Source of the DNA: JBFLYH01 sp964630235
GTDB taxonomy: Bacteria > Oederibacteriota > JAAXVQ01 > JAUVAV01
Length of the DNA stretch: 64,000 nt
Reading direction: 5' to 3'
Assembly (NCBI GenBank): GCA_964630235.1
Contig: CAZVUO010000001.1
Span: forward strand, 992,001-1,056,000
Shown: positions 8,584-17,749 of the stretch, in pieces
How the letters are laid out: every line of letters starts with the position of its first letter
Numbering within the stretch: position 1 is the stretch's first letter
The notes under the pieces: generated by a model
Told to the model about the DNA's origin: nothing
The model's input: the letters and a program-made list of their open reading frames with translations, nothing else
Database searches by the model: none
Position numbers and translations under genes: made by a program

Positions 8584-10245
8584 ATGAGTCAAGCGGAGTG
8601 CCTGATCACGCCCCTGGGCGGATTGGGCGAAATTGGCAAGAACATGCTGGCGCTCGAATGCCAGGACCAAATCGTGATCATTGACGCGGGTCTGGCTTTT
8701 CCTTCCGAAGACCAGCCGGGCGTGGATTTCATCATTCCGGATATTTCTTACCTCCTGGAACGGCGCGAACAGGTCAAGGCCATCGTGCTGACCCACGGGC
8801 ACGAGGATCATGTGGGCGGGCTGCCGTACCTCTTGCGCCAGCTGCCCGTGCCGGTTTACGGGTCGCGCATGGCCTTGGGTATCGTGGCCAACAAACTCGA
8901 GGAGCATCCCAACCTGCCTCCGTTGCAGCTCAAGCCCGTGGCCGCGGGAGAGGACGTGACGGTTGGACCGTTCCGCATTGAGTTCATCCGGGTCACGCAT
9001 TCGATCGTGGACGGGTTTGGGTTGGGCATCGCCACCCCCGCGGGCAACATCGTGCACACCGGCGATTTCAAGCTCGATCCCACGCCGGTGGACGGCTGCT
9101 TGACCGACCTGGCGCGGTTCGGCGCCTGGGGGCAGCAAGGCGTGGACCTCCTGCTGTCGGATTCCACCAACGCCGAGCGGCCCGGTTACACCCTGTCGGA
9201 ACGGGAAGTCGGACAGGCGTTCGACGAGATCATCCGGGACGCGCAGGGACGTGTGGTGATCGCTTGTTTTTCCAGCAACGTGACCCGGTTCCAGCAGGCG
9301 CTGGAAGCCGCCGCGCGCTACCAGCGCAAGGTGGGCGTGCTCGGCCTGAGCATGACCAAAAACCTGCGCACCGCGAACGAACTGGGGTATCTGGACCTGC
9401 CGCCGAACCTGTGGCTGCGCGCGACGGACATCTCCCGCCTGCCGCCGGAGAAGACCCTGGTGCTGACCACCGGCAGTCAGGGGGAGCCCCGCTCCGCCCT
9501 GGCCCGCGCCGCGGTGGGGGAGAACAACGATCTGCAGTTCAAAGCCGGCGACACGGTGATCATTTCGGCCCGCACCATTCCGGGCAACGAGCGCCGGATC
9601 GGGAACATGATCAACCATCTGTTCCGCCTCGGCTGCCAGGTTCACTATGAACGGGTGAGCGAGATTCACGTGTCCGGCCACGCGGCCCAGGAAGAGCTCA
9701 AGGTCATGCTGAACCTGGTGCGGCCGCGCCATTTCATCCCGGTCCACGGCGAACTGCGGCATCTGGTGCGGCACGCGGCCCTGGCGCGGGAGGTCGGGAT
9801 CGCGCCGGACCGCATCCTGGTTCTCGAGAACGGGCAGCAGGTGGCGCTCGCGTCCGGCGGCGTGCGGCGCACCACCGAGGTGGCGGCCGGCAACGTGTTT
9901 GTGGACGGCAAGGGCCTGGGCGACGTGGACCGGGTGGTACTGCGCGACCGCCAGCATCTGGCCCAAGACGGCATGGTGATCGCGATCGTGGGCGTGGACC
10001 GGCACTCGGGCGAACTGGTCGCGGGGCCGGACCTGGTTGCGCGCGGCATCGCGGACGAGACCGAAACCGGGCGCTTGACCCAGGCGGCCGAGGCGATGCT
10101 GCGCAGCCTGCTGGAGCGGGAGGCGCGCGCCGGCCGCGCGGACACGCAGGTACTGCAGGACATCCTGCGCACGGAACTGAAACGGTTTTTCAAAAAGGAA
10201 AGCATGCGGTTTCCGATGATCATTCCCGTGGTGGTGGAGACGTAA
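8584..10245 (+). CDS. rnj: Ribonuclease J
   Basis: 553-residue metallo-beta-lactamase/beta-CASP ribonuclease, an endo- and 5'-3' exoribonuclease for RNA decay and rRNA maturation. The zinc motif HGHEDH is at residues 71-76, the later ligands are in THSIVDGFG and HTGDFKLDPTP, and the beta-CASP region carries TTGSQGEPRSALAR and SGHAAQEELK. The RNA-phosphate-binding HFIPVHGELRHL is also present. The C-terminal domain (about 450-553) is complete. It starts 5 bases before ftsK in a probable rnj-ftsK-lolA operon. RNase J in a diderm is typical of non-proteobacterial phyla. The ATG follows the extended -10 promoter closely and has only a weak ribosome-binding site. Confidence 0.93.
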   Translation: MSQAECLITPLGGLGEIGKNMLALECQDQIVIIDAGLAFPSEDQPGVDFIIPDISYLLERREQVKAIVLTHGHEDHVGGLPYLLRQLPVPVYGSRMALGIVANKLEEHPNLPPLQLKPVAAGEDVTVGPFRIEFIRVTHSIVDGFGLGIATPAGNIVHTGDFKLDPTPVDGCLTDLARFGAWGQQGVDLLLSDSTNAERPGYTLSEREVGQAFDEIIRDAQGRVVIACFSSNVTRFQQALEAAARYQRKVGVLGLSMTKNLRTANELGYLDLPPNLWLRATDISRLPPEKTLVLTTGSQGEPRSALARAAVGENNDLQFKAGDTVIISARTIPGNERRIGNMINHLFRLGCQVHYERVSEIHVSGHAAQEELKVMLNLVRPRHFIPVHGELRHLVRHAALAREVGIAPDRILVLENGQQVALASGGVRRTTEVAAGNVFVDGKGLGDVDRVVLRDRQHLAQDGMVIAIVGVDRHSGELVAGPDLVARGIADETETGRLTQAAEAMLRSLLEREARAGRADTQVLQDILRTELKRFFKKESMRFPMIIPVVVET

Positions 10246-10250
10246 AACCG

Positions 10251-12623
10251 ATGGGCATTCTCTGGATGAAAATGCGGCGCAAAAGCAACGGCGCGAAAGC
10301 CCCGGACGCCGCTCCCTGGACCCTGCGCGAGATGTTTTCGGGCAAGCGGCGCCAGGAAGTGCTGGGCATTTTTTGGTGGGCGCTGTCCGTGCTGCTCGCG
10401 GCGGCGATCTGGCCTCACGAGGCCGGGCAGAACGCCCTGGGCGTGAGCGGCGAAATCCTGTTCCGCTTGGGATTCGCCTGCTTCGGCGTCTGGGTGTACG
10501 TCCTGCCGGTCCTGATCGCGATTTATGGGTGGATCACGTTCCGCAGTTCCACCGTGGAGCACGGCACCTTCAAACTGCTGGGTCTGGCCGTGGCGCTGCT
10601 GGCGCTCGGCATTCTGACCCAGCTGCTGCATCCCCAGGCCCTGGCCTTGGATAAAGCCCCGGCGTTCTACGCCTGGAAAAACGCGGCCCGGTTCTGGGCG
10701 CAGATACCGCCGGCGCTCCGCCTGTTCGGACCGATCGCGATCCCTGCCGCGGGATTCCCGGCGGCATGGGCGGCCGGCGTGCTGGTGGCGGTGTTTTCCA
10801 CGATCGGCACGTATATCGTCGGCGGCACCCTGCTCATCATCTCCCTGTATTTGCTGGAAGTTGAACCGTATTTCGGCGGGTGGGCGCGCCGTATCTGGGA
10901 ACGCATGGCCGAAGGGTTCAAACGGTCGCGCAGCCGTCTGGATTATGCCCAGCCAACCAAGACCGCCAAGCCCAAATCCGCCGCGGCCAAGGTCGGAACA
11001 CCGGCCGAGACGCCAGCGGTGCCGGTCGAACGGCCCAAGATCAAGATCAGCGCCCCGCCCAAGATCGGGAAAGCGCCCGCGCCTCAGCCGGCCACCCCTC
11101 CCCGCGCCGTGAAAACGGACGAAGCCGGGGAGCCGCCGGCCGAGGCGGACAAGGAATACGTGCTGCCGGGCCTGGACCTGCTGGAAGCGCCGCGCTTCAA
11201 TCCCGCCCTCAACACGGCGTATTTCGAGGGCATGAGCCAGACGCTTGAACGCAGCCTGAGCCAGTTTGGCGTGGCGGCCAAGGTGGTCGAAGTCTGCCCC
11301 GGTCCGGTGGTCACGCGCTACGAACTTCAGCCCTCGCCCGGCGTCAAAGTCAACAGCATCCTGTCGCTCGCGGACGACATCGCACTGGCCATGAAGGCCG
11401 AGCACGTGCGCATCGAAGCGCCGATCCCGGGCAAGGGCGCGGTCGGCATCGAGATCCCCAACCAGGAGAAGGAGATCGTGCGCATGCAGGAGCTTTTGGG
11501 CGACCCGGCTTTCGGCACCGAGGGGTCGGCGCTCGCGTTCGCGGTGGGCAAGGACATCGGCGGCAAGCATATTTACGGCCAGCTGGAAGCCATGCCCCAC
11601 CTGCTGATCGCGGGCGCTACCGGCTCGGGCAAAAGCGCGTGCATCAACGCCATCGTGAGCAGTCTGCTGTTCCGGGCCACGCCCCGGCAGGTGAAATTCC
11701 TGATGATCGACCCCAAGCGCGTGGAGCTCACGAGCTACAACGGCATTCCGCATTTGAAGAGCCCGGTCATTACGGACAGCCGCGAGGCCGCCATGGCGCT
11801 CCGGCTCCTGGTCAGGGAGATGGAAGCGCGCTACCAGCGGTTCGCCGAACTGGGTGTGCGCGACATCCAGACCTACAATCGCCGGGTGGCCGAACAGGCG
11901 GAAGCGGACTGGGCCCCGGAATCCCGGATGGTCCACATGCCGTACATCGTGGTGTTCATTGACGAACTGGCTGACCTGATGATGATCGCGGCCAACGAGG
12001 TGGAAACCACGATCACCCGGCTGGCGCAGATGGCGCGCGGCGTGGGCATCCATCTGGTGCTGGCCACGCAGCGGCCGTCCGTGGATGTGATTACCGGCCT
12101 CATCAAGGCCAATTTCCCGTCGCGCATCGCCTTCCAGGTGTCCTCGAAGGTGGATTCGAGAACCATCCTCGACATGAACGGCGCGGACGCGCTCCTGGGG
12201 CGCGGCGATATGCTGTATTCGCCCGCTTCGGCGGCCAAACCCATGCGCATCCAGGGGGTGTTTATTTCCACGCCCGAGGTGGAGCGCATTGTGCAGCACT
12301 GGCGGGCACAGGGCGCGCCAGTGTTCGACCCGGCGTTCGTGGAGGTCAAGCAAAAGGCCTCGGGCCAGGGCGGGGAGAACGGCGAAGAAGAGGACGAATT
12401 GTATCAAGAAGCCATCGGCTGGGTGGTGAGGGCTAAGCAGGCCAGCACCTCGCTCCTCCAGCGCCGGCTCAAGGTCGGGTACTCCCGCGCGGCCCGCTTG
12501 CTCGACCTCATGGAGCAGCGGGGCATCGTGGGGCCGCCGGACGGCAGCAAGCCGCGCAAAGTGCTCATCTCGCCGGACAGCCTCGGATCCGGCGCGCCGG
12601 ATCAACAGGAGGAACAATCATGA
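10251..12623 (+). CDS. ftsK: FtsK/SpoIIIE family DNA translocase
   Basis: 790-residue septal DNA pump that clears chromosome ends from the division plane and activates XerCD at dif. The N-terminus (residues 1-200) has about four membrane helices. A Pro/Ala/Lys-rich linker follows (225-300), then the alpha/beta motor with Walker A GATGSGKS near residues 454-461 and Walker B IVVFIDELADL near 570. The C-terminal gamma winged helix (about 715-790) includes VGYSRAARLLDLMEQRG, the part that reads KOPS sites. It follows rnj by 5 bases and overlaps lolA by 4 (ATGA), so translation is probably coupled. Confidence 0.94.
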   Translation: MGILWMKMRRKSNGAKAPDAAPWTLREMFSGKRRQEVLGIFWWALSVLLAAAIWPHEAGQNALGVSGEILFRLGFACFGVWVYVLPVLIAIYGWITFRSSTVEHGTFKLLGLAVALLALGILTQLLHPQALALDKAPAFYAWKNAARFWAQIPPALRLFGPIAIPAAGFPAAWAAGVLVAVFSTIGTYIVGGTLLIISLYLLEVEPYFGGWARRIWERMAEGFKRSRSRLDYAQPTKTAKPKSAAAKVGTPAETPAVPVERPKIKISAPPKIGKAPAPQPATPPRAVKTDEAGEPPAEADKEYVLPGLDLLEAPRFNPALNTAYFEGMSQTLERSLSQFGVAAKVVEVCPGPVVTRYELQPSPGVKVNSILSLADDIALAMKAEHVRIEAPIPGKGAVGIEIPNQEKEIVRMQELLGDPAFGTEGSALAFAVGKDIGGKHIYGQLEAMPHLLIAGATGSGKSACINAIVSSLLFRATPRQVKFLMIDPKRVELTSYNGIPHLKSPVITDSREAAMALRLLVREMEARYQRFAELGVRDIQTYNRRVAEQAEADWAPESRMVHMPYIVVFIDELADLMMIAANEVETTITRLAQMARGVGIHLVLATQRPSVDVITGLIKANFPSRIAFQVSSKVDSRTILDMNGADALLGRGDMLYSPASAAKPMRIQGVFISTPEVERIVQHWRAQGAPVFDPAFVEVKQKASGQGGENGEEEDELYQEAIGWVVRAKQASTSLLQRRLKVGYSRAARLLDLMEQRGIVGPPDGSKPRKVLISPDSLGSGAPDQQEEQS

Positions 12624-13468
12624 AACCAACCACGCAAGCCGTTTGTCTGCTGCTGGGATCTGCCCTGGCGCTGGCCGCGCTCGGCGCCGGGCGTAAGGTC
12701 GAGGTGACGCCCGCCCCGACCGGCGTCACCACGATGGGTGCCGGCGGCGCCGAGGGAACCGCCACCGGAAACACGTTGGTCGTGATCTCCCAGAAAGTGG
12801 CCATGACCCCGGCCGGAGTCACCACGATGCTTCCTGCGGCCGCCCCAGCCGCGCCTGCGGACGCGGGCCGGCAGCTGCGCGAGGCCCAGGACGCCATCGG
12901 CGACCTGGAGGCGGATTTCGCCCTGACCGTGAGCGGCGCGGGACCGGGCGGCAAGGACCTGGTGGCCAGGGGCAAAGTGTGGCTGGCTCCCGGGCGCCGC
13001 TACAAGGTGGAATATCAAGAGCCCGATGTGCAGCAACTGGTCTCGAACGGCGCCAAGCGCTGGCTGTATCTGGAAAAGATCAACCAGGTGCAGCTCCAGT
13101 CGCTGCCGCCGGCCGGCAGTGCCAGCGAGCTGTTTCTGGAGCTGGGAGGGGGCTTGACCGCCCTCTTGTCCAGCTGCGAGGTCCGCGCCCTGCCGGCGGA
13201 TGCCAGCCGCCCGCAGGAACAGGGTTTCGCGCTCATCCCCAAGCCGAACGCGGGTCTGGGCTTCACGCGGGCCAGCCTGTGGATGTCCGGCAAGCCCCTG
13301 GTGCCGGCCAGGATTGCGGTCGCGGCCGAGCGGAACGTGGCCGCCGAGTTCCGCAACGTCAAGGTGCACACGCAGGAGGACCTGCTGCGCGACCCTGAGA
13401 GCGGCCTGCCTGCCGGCTGGTTCGAGTTCCAGCCTCCGGCCGGGGCCGAGGTGATCGAGTTGTTTTAA
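12620..13468 (+). CDS. lolA: LolA-like outer-membrane lipoprotein carrier
   Basis: 282-residue exported protein with a signal peptide (hydrophobic residues 8-23), expected to escort lipoproteins across the periplasm. The LolA fold begins near residue 75 (LREAQDAIGDLEADFALTV) and runs through GKVWLAPGRRYKVEY to FRNVKVHTQEDL. Between signal and domain is an unusual low-complexity linker in which the word GVTTM occurs twice (PTGVTTMGAG and PAGVTTMLPA), not standard for LolA. The ATG overlaps the ftsK stop by 4 bases and has a clear AGGAGGAA site. ftsK-lolA adjacency is common in bacteria and supports the call. Overall similarity is modest, so a related LolA-fold role is possible. Confidence 0.78.
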   Translation: MKPTTQAVCLLLGSALALAALGAGRKVEVTPAPTGVTTMGAGGAEGTATGNTLVVISQKVAMTPAGVTTMLPAAAPAAPADAGRQLREAQDAIGDLEADFALTVSGAGPGGKDLVARGKVWLAPGRRYKVEYQEPDVQQLVSNGAKRWLYLEKINQVQLQSLPPAGSASELFLELGGGLTALLSSCEVRALPADASRPQEQGFALIPKPNAGLGFTRASLWMSGKPLVPARIAVAAERNVAAEFRNVKVHTQEDLLRDPESGLPAGWFEFQPPAGAEVIELF

Positions 13469-13519
13469 CGTTGCGCCCCGATACGGATTTGATAAGATGG
13501 AGCCCCCTGGAGGCATTCT

Positions 13520-14317
13520 ATGGACGAGGCCACCCAAGTGACGGAAAACGAGAATCAGACCGGCGAAGAAAAAATTTTATCCATCGGCGAACAGCTGCGG
13601 AACCAGCGCAAGGCCCGGGGCATCTCCCTGGTTGAGGTGGCGGAGCACACCAAGATCGGAAAGCGCTACCTGGAGGCCTTCGAGGAGGACCGCTTCGACG
13701 TCCTGCCCTGCGAGGCTTACATTCGCGGTTTCCTGCGCGCCTACGCCAAGTATCTGGAAATTGACGACGTGCGCCTGCTCGCCCAATACCGGACCCTGCA
13801 GCACGCCCAGTGCACCGAACCGCCTTCGGCGGCCGGCCACCCCGAGGGCGCTCCGCGCAAGAGCAATCAGAACATCTGGGTGCCTCTGGTCGCCATCCTG
13901 CTGGTCACCGGGCTCGGCGCGGGGTTGTTCCTGCTGTGGCCGTCCGGCCAGGAGGAAGGCGCGAATCCGGCCGCCCCGGCCGGCGGCCTGACCGCTCCCG
14001 ACACGAACCTGCCGAGAATTCCTGGCCCCGACGACCCGCTCACCCTCGCGATCAAGGGCAAGGAAAAAACCTGGATCACCTTGATGATTGATGGGCGGCA
14101 GGAGCCGGACATTACGCTCAATCCGAACGAGGAACGGTCGTGGCAGGCGCAGGAGCGGTTTGTGCTGTGGACCGGCAATGCCGGCGGCATCGAGATCTAC
14201 TTCAACGGCGAGCTGCAGCCGCCGCTGGGCAGCGTGGGGGAAGTGCGCAAGGAAGTCATCTTTGAACGGCGCCAGCCCGTCATCGAAACCGAACCCGCCG
14301 CGCCCGCCGTTCCCTAG
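13520..14317 (+). CDS. RodZ-like helix-turn-helix membrane protein
   Basis: 265-residue protein with the RodZ layout: a cytoplasmic helix-turn-helix domain (residues about 20-90, GEQLRNQRKARGISLVEVAE ... YIRGFLRAYAKYL), one membrane helix (about 117-137, VPLVAILLVTGLGAGLFLL), a short linker and a periplasmic beta-sandwich of the DUF4115 type (about 165-255). RodZ links MreB to the cell wall machinery and helps set rod shape. No mreB lies nearby, and the gene sits between lolA and yajQ, so the assignment rests on architecture alone. A TTGATAAGAT sequence at 13489-13498 may hold a weak extended -10 box. CTGGAGG at 13507-13513 is the ribosome-binding site. Confidence 0.8.
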   Translation: MDEATQVTENENQTGEEKILSIGEQLRNQRKARGISLVEVAEHTKIGKRYLEAFEEDRFDVLPCEAYIRGFLRAYAKYLEIDDVRLLAQYRTLQHAQCTEPPSAAGHPEGAPRKSNQNIWVPLVAILLVTGLGAGLFLLWPSGQEEGANPAAPAGGLTAPDTNLPRIPGPDDPLTLAIKGKEKTWITLMIDGRQEPDITLNPNEERSWQAQERFVLWTGNAGGIEIYFNGELQPPLGSVGEVRKEVIFERRQPVIETEPAAPAVP

Positions 14318-14328
14318 GACGCCTCCCC

Positions 14329-14826
14329 ATGAGCAAAGAACATTCCTTCGACGTGGTGTGCAAGCTGGACAAGCAGGAAGTCGTCAATGCCGTGGAACAA
14401 ACGTACCGGGAAATCCGGCAGCGGTACGATTTCAAGAACGCGGTCGCGGATGTGGCGTTCGATCAGAACGCCATGACCATGACGCTCACCGCGGACAGCG
14501 ATTTCCGGATACGGTCGCTGGCCGAGATCCTGGACACCCGCCTGGCCAAACGGGGCGTGCCGCTCACGGCCGTCACCCGCGGCGCGTGCGAGATCGCGCC
14601 CAGCGGCAGCGCGCGGCAGGTGTATACCCTGCAGCAGGGCATCCCCACGGAAAAAGCCAAGGAGATCGTCAAGCTGGTCAAAGACCTGAAGCTCAAAGTG
14701 CAGGCCGCCATCCAGAGCGATCAAGTCCGGATCTCCGGCAAGGTGCTGGACGACCTGCAGGCGGTCCAGCAGCACCTGCGCGCCGCCGACCTCAAGATCC
14801 ACCTGCAGTTCGTCAACTACCGCTGA
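14329..14826 (+). CDS. yajQ: YajQ family nucleotide-binding protein
   Basis: 165-residue member of the YajQ (UPF0234) family; some members bind cyclic di-GMP or nucleic acids. The family start SFDVVCKLDKQEVVNAVEQ, the QRYDFKNA block and the C-terminal VRISGKVLDDLQAVQQHLR and LQFVNYR are all recognisable, and the length is normal. It follows the RodZ-like gene by 11 bases and is probably co-transcribed. A roughly 500-base repeat-bearing gap follows. A PilZ-domain protein elsewhere in the window (62324) also hints at c-di-GMP signalling, but no cyclase is present here. Confidence 0.9.
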   Translation: MSKEHSFDVVCKLDKQEVVNAVEQTYREIRQRYDFKNAVADVAFDQNAMTMTLTADSDFRIRSLAEILDTRLAKRGVPLTAVTRGACEIAPSGSARQVYTLQQGIPTEKAKEIVKLVKDLKLKVQAAIQSDQVRISGKVLDDLQAVQQHLRAADLKIHLQFVNYR

Positions 14827-15324
14827 ACCCTTTTTAAATCCCCTGGTATATTTTACACTTCGCCTTCTATGTTTTCCCCTCCCCAGGTTTTTTGGTGGGA
14901 GGGGAAAGGGGAGGGGGCGTAAAGACACATTGCTCGACCCCTCACCTGCTTTCCTGCGGAAAGCATCCTCTCCCACGACTGGCGCCGGGGAGAGGGGTAA
15001 TTTGTTATTGCGCGGCAATCTCAACTCCCCCTTGATCCCCCTCTTTGCCAAAGAGAGATTTTACTTTTCGTCACCCCGGCGAAAGCCGGGGACCAGTAAA
15101 AATACCAACGATCAAAATCCCCTGGATTCCGGCTGACTGCATGCCGGAATGACGGCAAGAAATGGATTGCTTCGGAAAACCCCCTCGCCATGACGGACAA
15201 AGGCAGGTCGCCGCGCGTCCCCGCGGGGGGAGTTAAATTTTGGGTGCAGGATGCGGGCAATGGCGGTATAGTAGGGGTCTGTTTATCATCGCGCGAAAAA
15301 TAATCGCCTCAAGCGTGGTCATCA
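14827..15324. other. Gene-free gap with dispersed repeats
   Basis: No supportable gene. It holds a G/C-strand-biased stretch with CCCCTCCCC/GGGGAGGGG words (14877-14920), a hairpin around CACCCCGGCGAAAGCCGGGG, and the rest of the palindromic repeat annotated at 15069-15155. Short frames here run through repeat sequence. Confidence 0.6.
15069..15155. repeat. Dispersed palindromic repeat, class A
   Basis: Begins CGTCACCCCGGC and ends GCCGGAATGACGG, with internal GGGGACCAG and CTGGATTCCGGC, so it folds as two nested stem-loops with complementary outer ends. Full or half copies recur at 28579, 38095, 44786, 45607, 45944, 49333, 51121, 53012 and 56678. It behaves like a short non-autonomous repeat. 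Confidence 0.75.
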
Positions 15325-16662
15325 TTGTCGAAAACGAGTCCCCGGGCTCCCACGGTTTGCCTCGTCACCCTGGGCTGTCCCAAGAACCAAGTTGATTCCG
15401 AGAACGCGGTCGCCGCGCTGGCCAGCCGCGGCTATCGCGTGGTCGCGGAGCCGGACCAGGCCCAGGTGCTGCTGCTCAACACCTGCGCCTTCATCCGGCC
15501 GGCCGAGCAGGAGGCCGTGCAGGCCCTGCTGGAAGCCGCGGCCTGGAAGCGCAAGCAACGCGGCCGCAAGCTCCTGGCCGTGGGCTGCCTGGTGGCCAAA
15601 TACGGGGCTGACAAGCTACGGAAACTGATCCCGGAAGTTGACCAGGCCCTGCCGCCTTTTGCCATCGGCCGCTGGGTTAAGAGCGTGCAAACGCTATCGC
15701 CGACGGCGGGTCGGACCCAAACGAACGGCGAAGGGGGAAGAGGGAGCGCCGCGCGGCGAGTCCCCACCAGCCCGGGCACGGCGTACGTGAAGATCGCCGA
15801 GGGCTGTTCGCGCGCCTGCACGTTCTGCATCATCCCGCGCCTGCGCGGTCCGCTGTGCTCCCGGCCCGTGGACGAGATCGTGGCCGAGGCCCGGTCTCTC
15901 GCGGCCCAAGGCGCGAAGGAGATCATCCTGGTGGCGCAGGATCTGGCGCGCTATGGCCAGGACCTGCGGACGAAAGGGCCGCGCCTGCCGCAGTTGATCG
16001 ACCGCCTGGTGAAAACGCCGGGCTTGCGGTGGCTGCGGCTCATGTACGTCAATCCGGACGGCGTGGATGAAGCGCTGATCCGGCGCCTGGCGGCCGAACC
16101 CAAGCTGTGCAAGTACCTGGACCTGCCGGTCCAGCACGCCCACCCGCGCGTCTTGCGCGCCATGGGCCGGCCGGGGAATGCGGAACTATTCCTCGCGCTC
16201 GTGCGGCGCCTGCGGCGGCGGGTCCCGGGCATCGTGCTCCGCACCACGCTCCTGACGGGCTTTCCGGGCGAGACCGAGGCCGAGCATCGGGCCTTGCTGG
16301 CGTTCGTAGCCGACGCGGAGTTCGACCGCGTGGGCGTGTTCACGTATTCGGCCGAAGCCGGGACGCGGTCAGCCAAGCTCGCGCCCAAGGTGCCGGCCGC
16401 CACGCGCGCGCGCCGCCGCCGCGAGTTGATGGAGACCCAGGCCGCGATCAGCCGCCGGCGCCTGGCGCGTCGGAAGGGCTCGGTGCTCCCCTGCCTGCTG
16501 GAAGAACCGGTGGGGCCGCGCCTGTGGCTGGGGCGTACGGCCTTTGATGCGCCGGAAGTGGACGGCGGCATCGTGCTCACGGGCGCGGGCCGGGCGGGGG
16601 AGATCGTGCGGGCGCGCGTGACCGGCGCCGGCGAACATGATTTGACCGGGGTGATCCTATGA
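15325..16662 (+). CDS. rimO: Ribosomal protein S12 methylthiotransferase
   Basis: 445-residue radical-SAM MTTase that methylthiolates an aspartate of ribosomal protein S12. The N-terminal domain has three cluster cysteines (LGCPKNQVDSE, NTCAFIRPA, VGCLVAKYG); the LGCPKN form is typical of RimO rather than MiaB. The radical-SAM CxxxCxxC is CSRACTFC near residue 160. A C-terminal TRAM domain (about 385-445) ends HDLTGVIL. A low-complexity insert rich in Gly/Arg/Thr separates the first two domains. The only in-frame start near the conserved N-terminus is TTG at 15325. The stop overlaps pgsA by 4 bases, and rimO-pgsA is a common gene pair. Confidence 0.92.
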   Translation: MSKTSPRAPTVCLVTLGCPKNQVDSENAVAALASRGYRVVAEPDQAQVLLLNTCAFIRPAEQEAVQALLEAAAWKRKQRGRKLLAVGCLVAKYGADKLRKLIPEVDQALPPFAIGRWVKSVQTLSPTAGRTQTNGEGGRGSAARRVPTSPGTAYVKIAEGCSRACTFCIIPRLRGPLCSRPVDEIVAEARSLAAQGAKEIILVAQDLARYGQDLRTKGPRLPQLIDRLVKTPGLRWLRLMYVNPDGVDEALIRRLAAEPKLCKYLDLPVQHAHPRVLRAMGRPGNAELFLALVRRLRRRVPGIVLRTTLLTGFPGETEAEHRALLAFVADAEFDRVGVFTYSAEAGTRSAKLAPKVPAATRARRRRELMETQAAISRRRLARRKGSVLPCLLEEPVGPRLWLGRTAFDAPEVDGGIVLTGAGRAGEIVRARVTGAGEHDLTGVIL

Positions 16663-17303
16663 ACCTGTGGCTGCGATGGCGGAGGCTGAATCTTCCCAAC
16701 CAGCTGACCCTGGTCCGCATCGCCGCGGTGCCGGTCCTGATGGCGGTGCTGCTGTCGGAACGCTTGTGGGGGCAGTATGCCGCCCTCCTGCTGTTCATCG
16801 CCGCGGCCATCACCGATTATTGGGACGGCAAGATCGCCCGCGCGCGCAACCTGGAAACCAATTTTGGCCGCATTATGGATCCCCTGGCCGACAAGCTGCT
16901 GATGGCCACGGTCTTTATCTGCTTCGTCCAGATGGGGCTCGCGCCGGCCTGGATGGTGGTCCTGATCATCGGGCGGGAATTCCTCATCACCGGCCTCCGG
17001 ACCCTGGCGGCCGCGCAGGGGCGCGTACTCGCCGCGACGGCGTCCGGAAAGAACAAGACCATTTCCCAGATCGTGGCCGTGATCCTGATCCTGACCATTA
17101 GCGTGGCCGTGGGCACTTTGCAGGCCTGCATGCCTCCCTGGGACCAGACGGTCCGGTCGTGGGGCGGCGCTGGCGCGGCGCTGGTCGGTTTCGCGCGGCA
17201 TGCGCCCTACTGGGCCATGTTCATCGTGGCGGTGCTGTCGCTCCAGTCGGGAATGGATTTTCTGTGGAAGAACCGCCGGCTGTGGCAGGAGCCGACCGCA
17301 TGA
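16659..17303 (+). CDS. pgsA: CDP-diacylglycerol-glycerol-3-phosphate 3-phosphatidyltransferase
   Basis: 214-residue membrane enzyme making phosphatidylglycerophosphate, the committed step to phosphatidylglycerol and cardiolipin. The CDP-alcohol phosphotransferase signature DG(x2)AR(x8)G(x3)D(x3)D is complete in DGKIARARNLETNFGRIMD followed by PLAD. Several membrane helices follow (for example IVAVILILTISVAVG). The start overlaps rimO by ATGA and the stop overlaps pgpA by ATGA, so the three are translationally coupled. The next gene supplies the phosphatase for the product. Confidence 0.93.
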   Translation: MNLWLRWRRLNLPNQLTLVRIAAVPVLMAVLLSERLWGQYAALLLFIAAAITDYWDGKIARARNLETNFGRIMDPLADKLLMATVFICFVQMGLAPAWMVVLIIGREFLITGLRTLAAAQGRVLAATASGKNKTISQIVAVILILTISVAVGTLQACMPPWDQTVRSWGGAGAALVGFARHAPYWAMFIVAVLSLQSGMDFLWKNRRLWQEPTA

Positions 17304-17749
17304 GGCGGCTGGCCATCGCCGTGGCCTCGGCGGCCGGGATCGGGTATGCGCCCTGGGCGTCCGGGACCGTGGCGTCCGCCGCGGCCCTGCTGCCGTTTTT
17401 CCTGCTGCGCGGCCATCCCTGGCTGTACGCTCTGGTCCTGCTCGGGCTCCTGGCCCTGGGGGTTTGGTCCAGCACCGAAGCTGAACGCGCTCTGCGGGAA
17501 AAAGATTCGCACAAGATCGTGATTGACGAGGTGGCGGGCATGCTGCTGGCCGCGGCCTATCTGCCGCACGATCTGGTCTATCCCCTGGCCGCGTTTTTCC
17601 TGTTCCGCCTCCTGGATGTCTGGAAACCCGGCGTCATCCGCCGCGTGCAGTCCTGGTCCGGCGGGTGGGGCATCATGGCCGACGATGTGCTCGCGGGCGC
17701 GGCGGCCAATGTTATTCTGCAAATCGCCAGTTTGTTTTTGCCGTATTGA
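17300..17749 (+). CDS. pgpA: Phosphatidylglycerophosphatase A
   Basis: 149-residue integral membrane phosphatase that dephosphorylates PgsA's product to phosphatidylglycerol. Family blocks are visible: GIGYAPWASGTVAS near the start, VIDEVAGMLLA in the middle (acidic active-site segment), FRLLDVWKPGVIRRVQ, and GGWGIMADDVLAG near the end. I start it at the ATG at 17300, overlapping the pgsA stop; a longer upstream extension in the same frame would run through pgsA and is not homologous. The pgsA-pgpA pairing strengthens both calls. Confidence 0.92.
   Translation: MRRLAIAVASAAGIGYAPWASGTVASAAALLPFFLLRGHPWLYALVLLGLLALGVWSSTEAERALREKDSHKIVIDEVAGMLLAAAYLPHDLVYPLAAFFLFRLLDVWKPGVIRRVQSWSGGWGIMADDVLAGAAANVILQIASLFLPY

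Noticed and set aside
14930..15260. Short frames in the gap after yajQ (both strands)
   Set aside because: They are built from class A repeat sequence that also appears untranslated elsewhere.
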